Below, piece after piece: positions 61,901 to 64,000 of a stretch of DNA of 64,000 nt (position 1 is the stretch's first letter; every line of letters starts with the position of its first letter). Below the pieces are notes generated by a model, which saw only the letters and a list, made by a program, of their open reading frames with translations, was not told where the DNA came from and searched no databases. The DNA comes from Todiramphus chloris collaris (taxonomy: Eukaryota > Chordata > Aves > Coraciiformes > Alcedinidae): contig JANVCC010000261.1 in the NCBI GenBank assembly GCA_025345505.1, forward strand, positions 3,668,929 to 3,732,928, in the 5' to 3' direction. A program made the translations under genes and the position numbers.

Positions 61901-63192
61901 ACAGCCAGTTGCATATACTGACTCTGATCACAGGCTATGAGTGAAGAAGAGGAGAGCTGTCAAGTACATGATCACAACGTGCTCAAGTCACAGTGCTCCC
62001 CCCAATCCCAAGCAAAAGAGAGTGCTGACATGAGTTAAACATGGGAATCGGTGTACTGTAATCCAAATGCTCTGGCTTACATGGGACTAAGGTAAACTGC
62101 ATACTCTCATTTGCAGAAGCTGGGCAGGCAACACCACAAGATGATAAACAGCAATTGCAAGATGAAAATACTGAGAGATTCAATGCCCACTTCTGAATCA
62201 AGATTTACTACATTATTTGTGATTTATGGTGGTTTCTACTGAAGAGCTTCTGATGACTTTGGAGAGCCCATAATGGCACCTCTACCCCATGACCCTCACC
62301 TGTGGCACTGTCTGTTGTACTAGGATGTTGGCAGCAAACACCAAGAGGGTTTTGGACAGATGGAAGAACTTAAAATGGTACACTGACATAAAAGAAAAGC
62401 TCATTATAGTCTTTAGCTTACCAAGTGAATGAATCTGTGGAGCAAACTGGAAATGTTAAGCATAGAATTCTGATCATCAGGGATCAAGCAGTAAGACAGT
62501 AACAAAAGGAGCAGTAACATCTTACTTCCCTTCCTACATGAAATGCGAGCAGTCATAAACTTCATACTTCTCCTTTTCTGTTCTACAGAAAGACAATGTT
62601 CATGTTTTGTTTACATCTTTATACTGTAGCCTTTGTCATAATAACCAAGATAAAGGACAACTGTGTAGTTTACATCACATATCATAGTTTACATTCACTT
62701 AAATGTTTCGAAGTTTTACAACAGAACGATAATTATATGTACATTCTAATTCATCTTACTTTTAAAAGTAATGCACCTTCTTCTCACCATGACAATTTCA
62801 GAGGTGGCACAGCTGACCATTTGAATTTCCAAACCTTCCCTACATCCACGTTTCACCAAAAATTCCAGCTGCTCATTAATAGTATTGGTTGTAGGGCAAG
62901 ACTTTTTCTACCTGCTCAGAAAAAGCAGCACCCAGCAGTAAGCAGAACTGACAGAAGGAACATGACAATGAGATTCCACAATGCAAGCAAGTTTTGATTC
63001 CATTAATTCCTTCTGTGCCCTGGGTTGTAATCTATGATTCTCATCACAAATGCAAACCAGACATTTATAAATGGCAAACAGAAAGGCCAAGCCATTTATT
63101 ACAACTTGATTTACAGTATCCCATTATTTTCCTAATGCCATTTCAGCATAACCAAGAAACTTTCAGGAAATATCATGGACCATTCAAGTTTT
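58985..63192. other. Noncoding DNA without recognisable features
   Basis: AT-rich sequence with a T/G tract at about 59239-59270 (TTTGTTTTGTTTTTT), the reverse-strand counterpart of the A/C tracts. A 133-codon plus-strand frame at 62596-62997 starts with ATG but shows no recognisable domain, is His/Thr/Phe-rich, and is about as long as the best chance frame expected here. Confidence 0.55.
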
Positions 63193-63230
63193 ATGTAGTG
63201 AAACACATATGTAGCGAAACACGTATGTAG
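63193..63230. repeat. 16-bp tandem repeat, about 2.3 copies
   Basis: ATGTAGTGAAACACAT at 63193-63208 is followed by ATGTAGCGAAACACGT at 63209-63224 and a partial ATGTAGC. The two differences are T/C changes at potential CpG positions. Confidence 0.9.
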
Positions 63231-64000
63231 CAATGTCACCATTCAGATCCAATACTTTTCAAAGAGCTAGTTTATCCTTTTTATTTATTCTTTACTAAGA
63301 GTCTCTTCTCTTCTTCCAGTGCTTTCATGCTTCACTTTAAGAAGAACACGGTAGTTTCCTGAAGCTCAGCAGAATTACTCAAATGCTTAAGTACACGTGT
63401 GTCGCCAAATTGGTATTTTAGCCTTCTCTATTCACACACCATGTAATGCACAGCATATGATGGAACATTCTAATAATGGCAAAGCCCTGGAGCAGTGGCC
63501 CTTTGTATCTTAATCTTCATACTGTGAATTGTTCGCCAGGCAATTCATTTTCAGTGTACCAGAAATGCTTCTTCTGCGGGAACAGATGTCTTCAATGGCT
63601 AACTCTTTATTTGGTATCTCAGATCCCACTGCGTACAATCATGTTAAGATTCTGATAACACAAGAGGAAGACATTTAAGTTATATACTATAAGAGGTGCA
63701 AACAGTTAAAAATGCTTATCTAAATTGATCATAAAAAGCAGAGCTGGCAGATAGTGCATGCTTTGTTCACAGTGCTGGCTTACTTCTTTCTCAGCCTATT
63801 CAGACTGCCTGTTTAGAAAAAGATCAGACTTGCATTATGCTTGTATTTCTTGCAGTACCCTAATTTGATTTTCTAGTGTTGGATTCTTAAAAGCTTATTT
63901 TTAAGGCTTAATTTTACATACGATGAGTGAAGAAGATAATGGTGGAAAAAAAAATTATCTAAGTTGCTCCTCTCCTCCGCTAAAATATTTTGGAGCAGTA
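63231..64000. other. Noncoding DNA without recognisable features
   Basis: No gene, RNA or repeat family is recognisable up to the end of the window. Confidence 0.6.

Noticed and set aside
62596..62997. 133-codon plus-strand open frame starting with ATG
   Set aside because: No recognisable family; within chance expectation for the window. It would need conservation evidence to be revived.

Overview
The window looks like bird nuclear DNA, most likely intergenic or deep-intronic. The main evidence is a set of CR1 LINE fragments with the characteristic avian 3' end (terminal repeats such as ATTCTATGATTCTAT), together with one LTR that starts TGTCCTGG on the minus strand and carries the avian ERVL-type 'CATCATGCT' and 'TTATTTCAACCCATGGGT' blocks. 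The DNA is AT-rich, poor in CpG and has no recognisable intact gene. Two 10-N runs (14802-14811 and 50053-50062) show that it is a draft scaffold. The species cannot be fixed from this sequence.

Layout. 1-11340 is single-copy-looking AT-rich DNA with a perfect 44-bp tandem duplication (2997-3084), a long A/C-only tract (about 3261-3474), a purine-skewed block and, at about 8395-8760, a CpG-dense block that is the best candidate for a conserved regulatory element. 11341-11841 is an old, decayed CR1. 14701-14935 is an array of a 52-bp, hairpin-forming minisatellite broken by an assembly gap. 15000-35000 is mostly featureless, with short tandem duplications, one CR1 tail (21925-22119) and two further A/C tracts. 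35053-35463 is a solo LTR on the minus strand. 38911-41634 is a cluster of three CR1 fragments, one of which keeps a 115-codon relic of the CR1 ORF2 C-terminus. 47181-51333 holds two more CR1 pieces, a GATA microsatellite, another A/C tract, a weak candidate coding exon (48524-48726), an assembly gap and about 1 kb of purine-skewed DNA. 51334-64000 has one short CR1 tail (54879-54989), small tandem repeats and otherwise nothing recognisable.

There is no operon, CRISPR array, tRNA, rRNA or intact transposon that I can support. The longest open frames are low-complexity, antisense to CR1, or about as long as chance allows in DNA of this composition. I did not find a previously undescribed biological system. 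The items most worth checking are the CpG-dense block near 8.4-8.8 kb, the 52-bp hairpin minisatellite, the repeated same-strand A/C tracts and the candidate exon at 48.5 kb.
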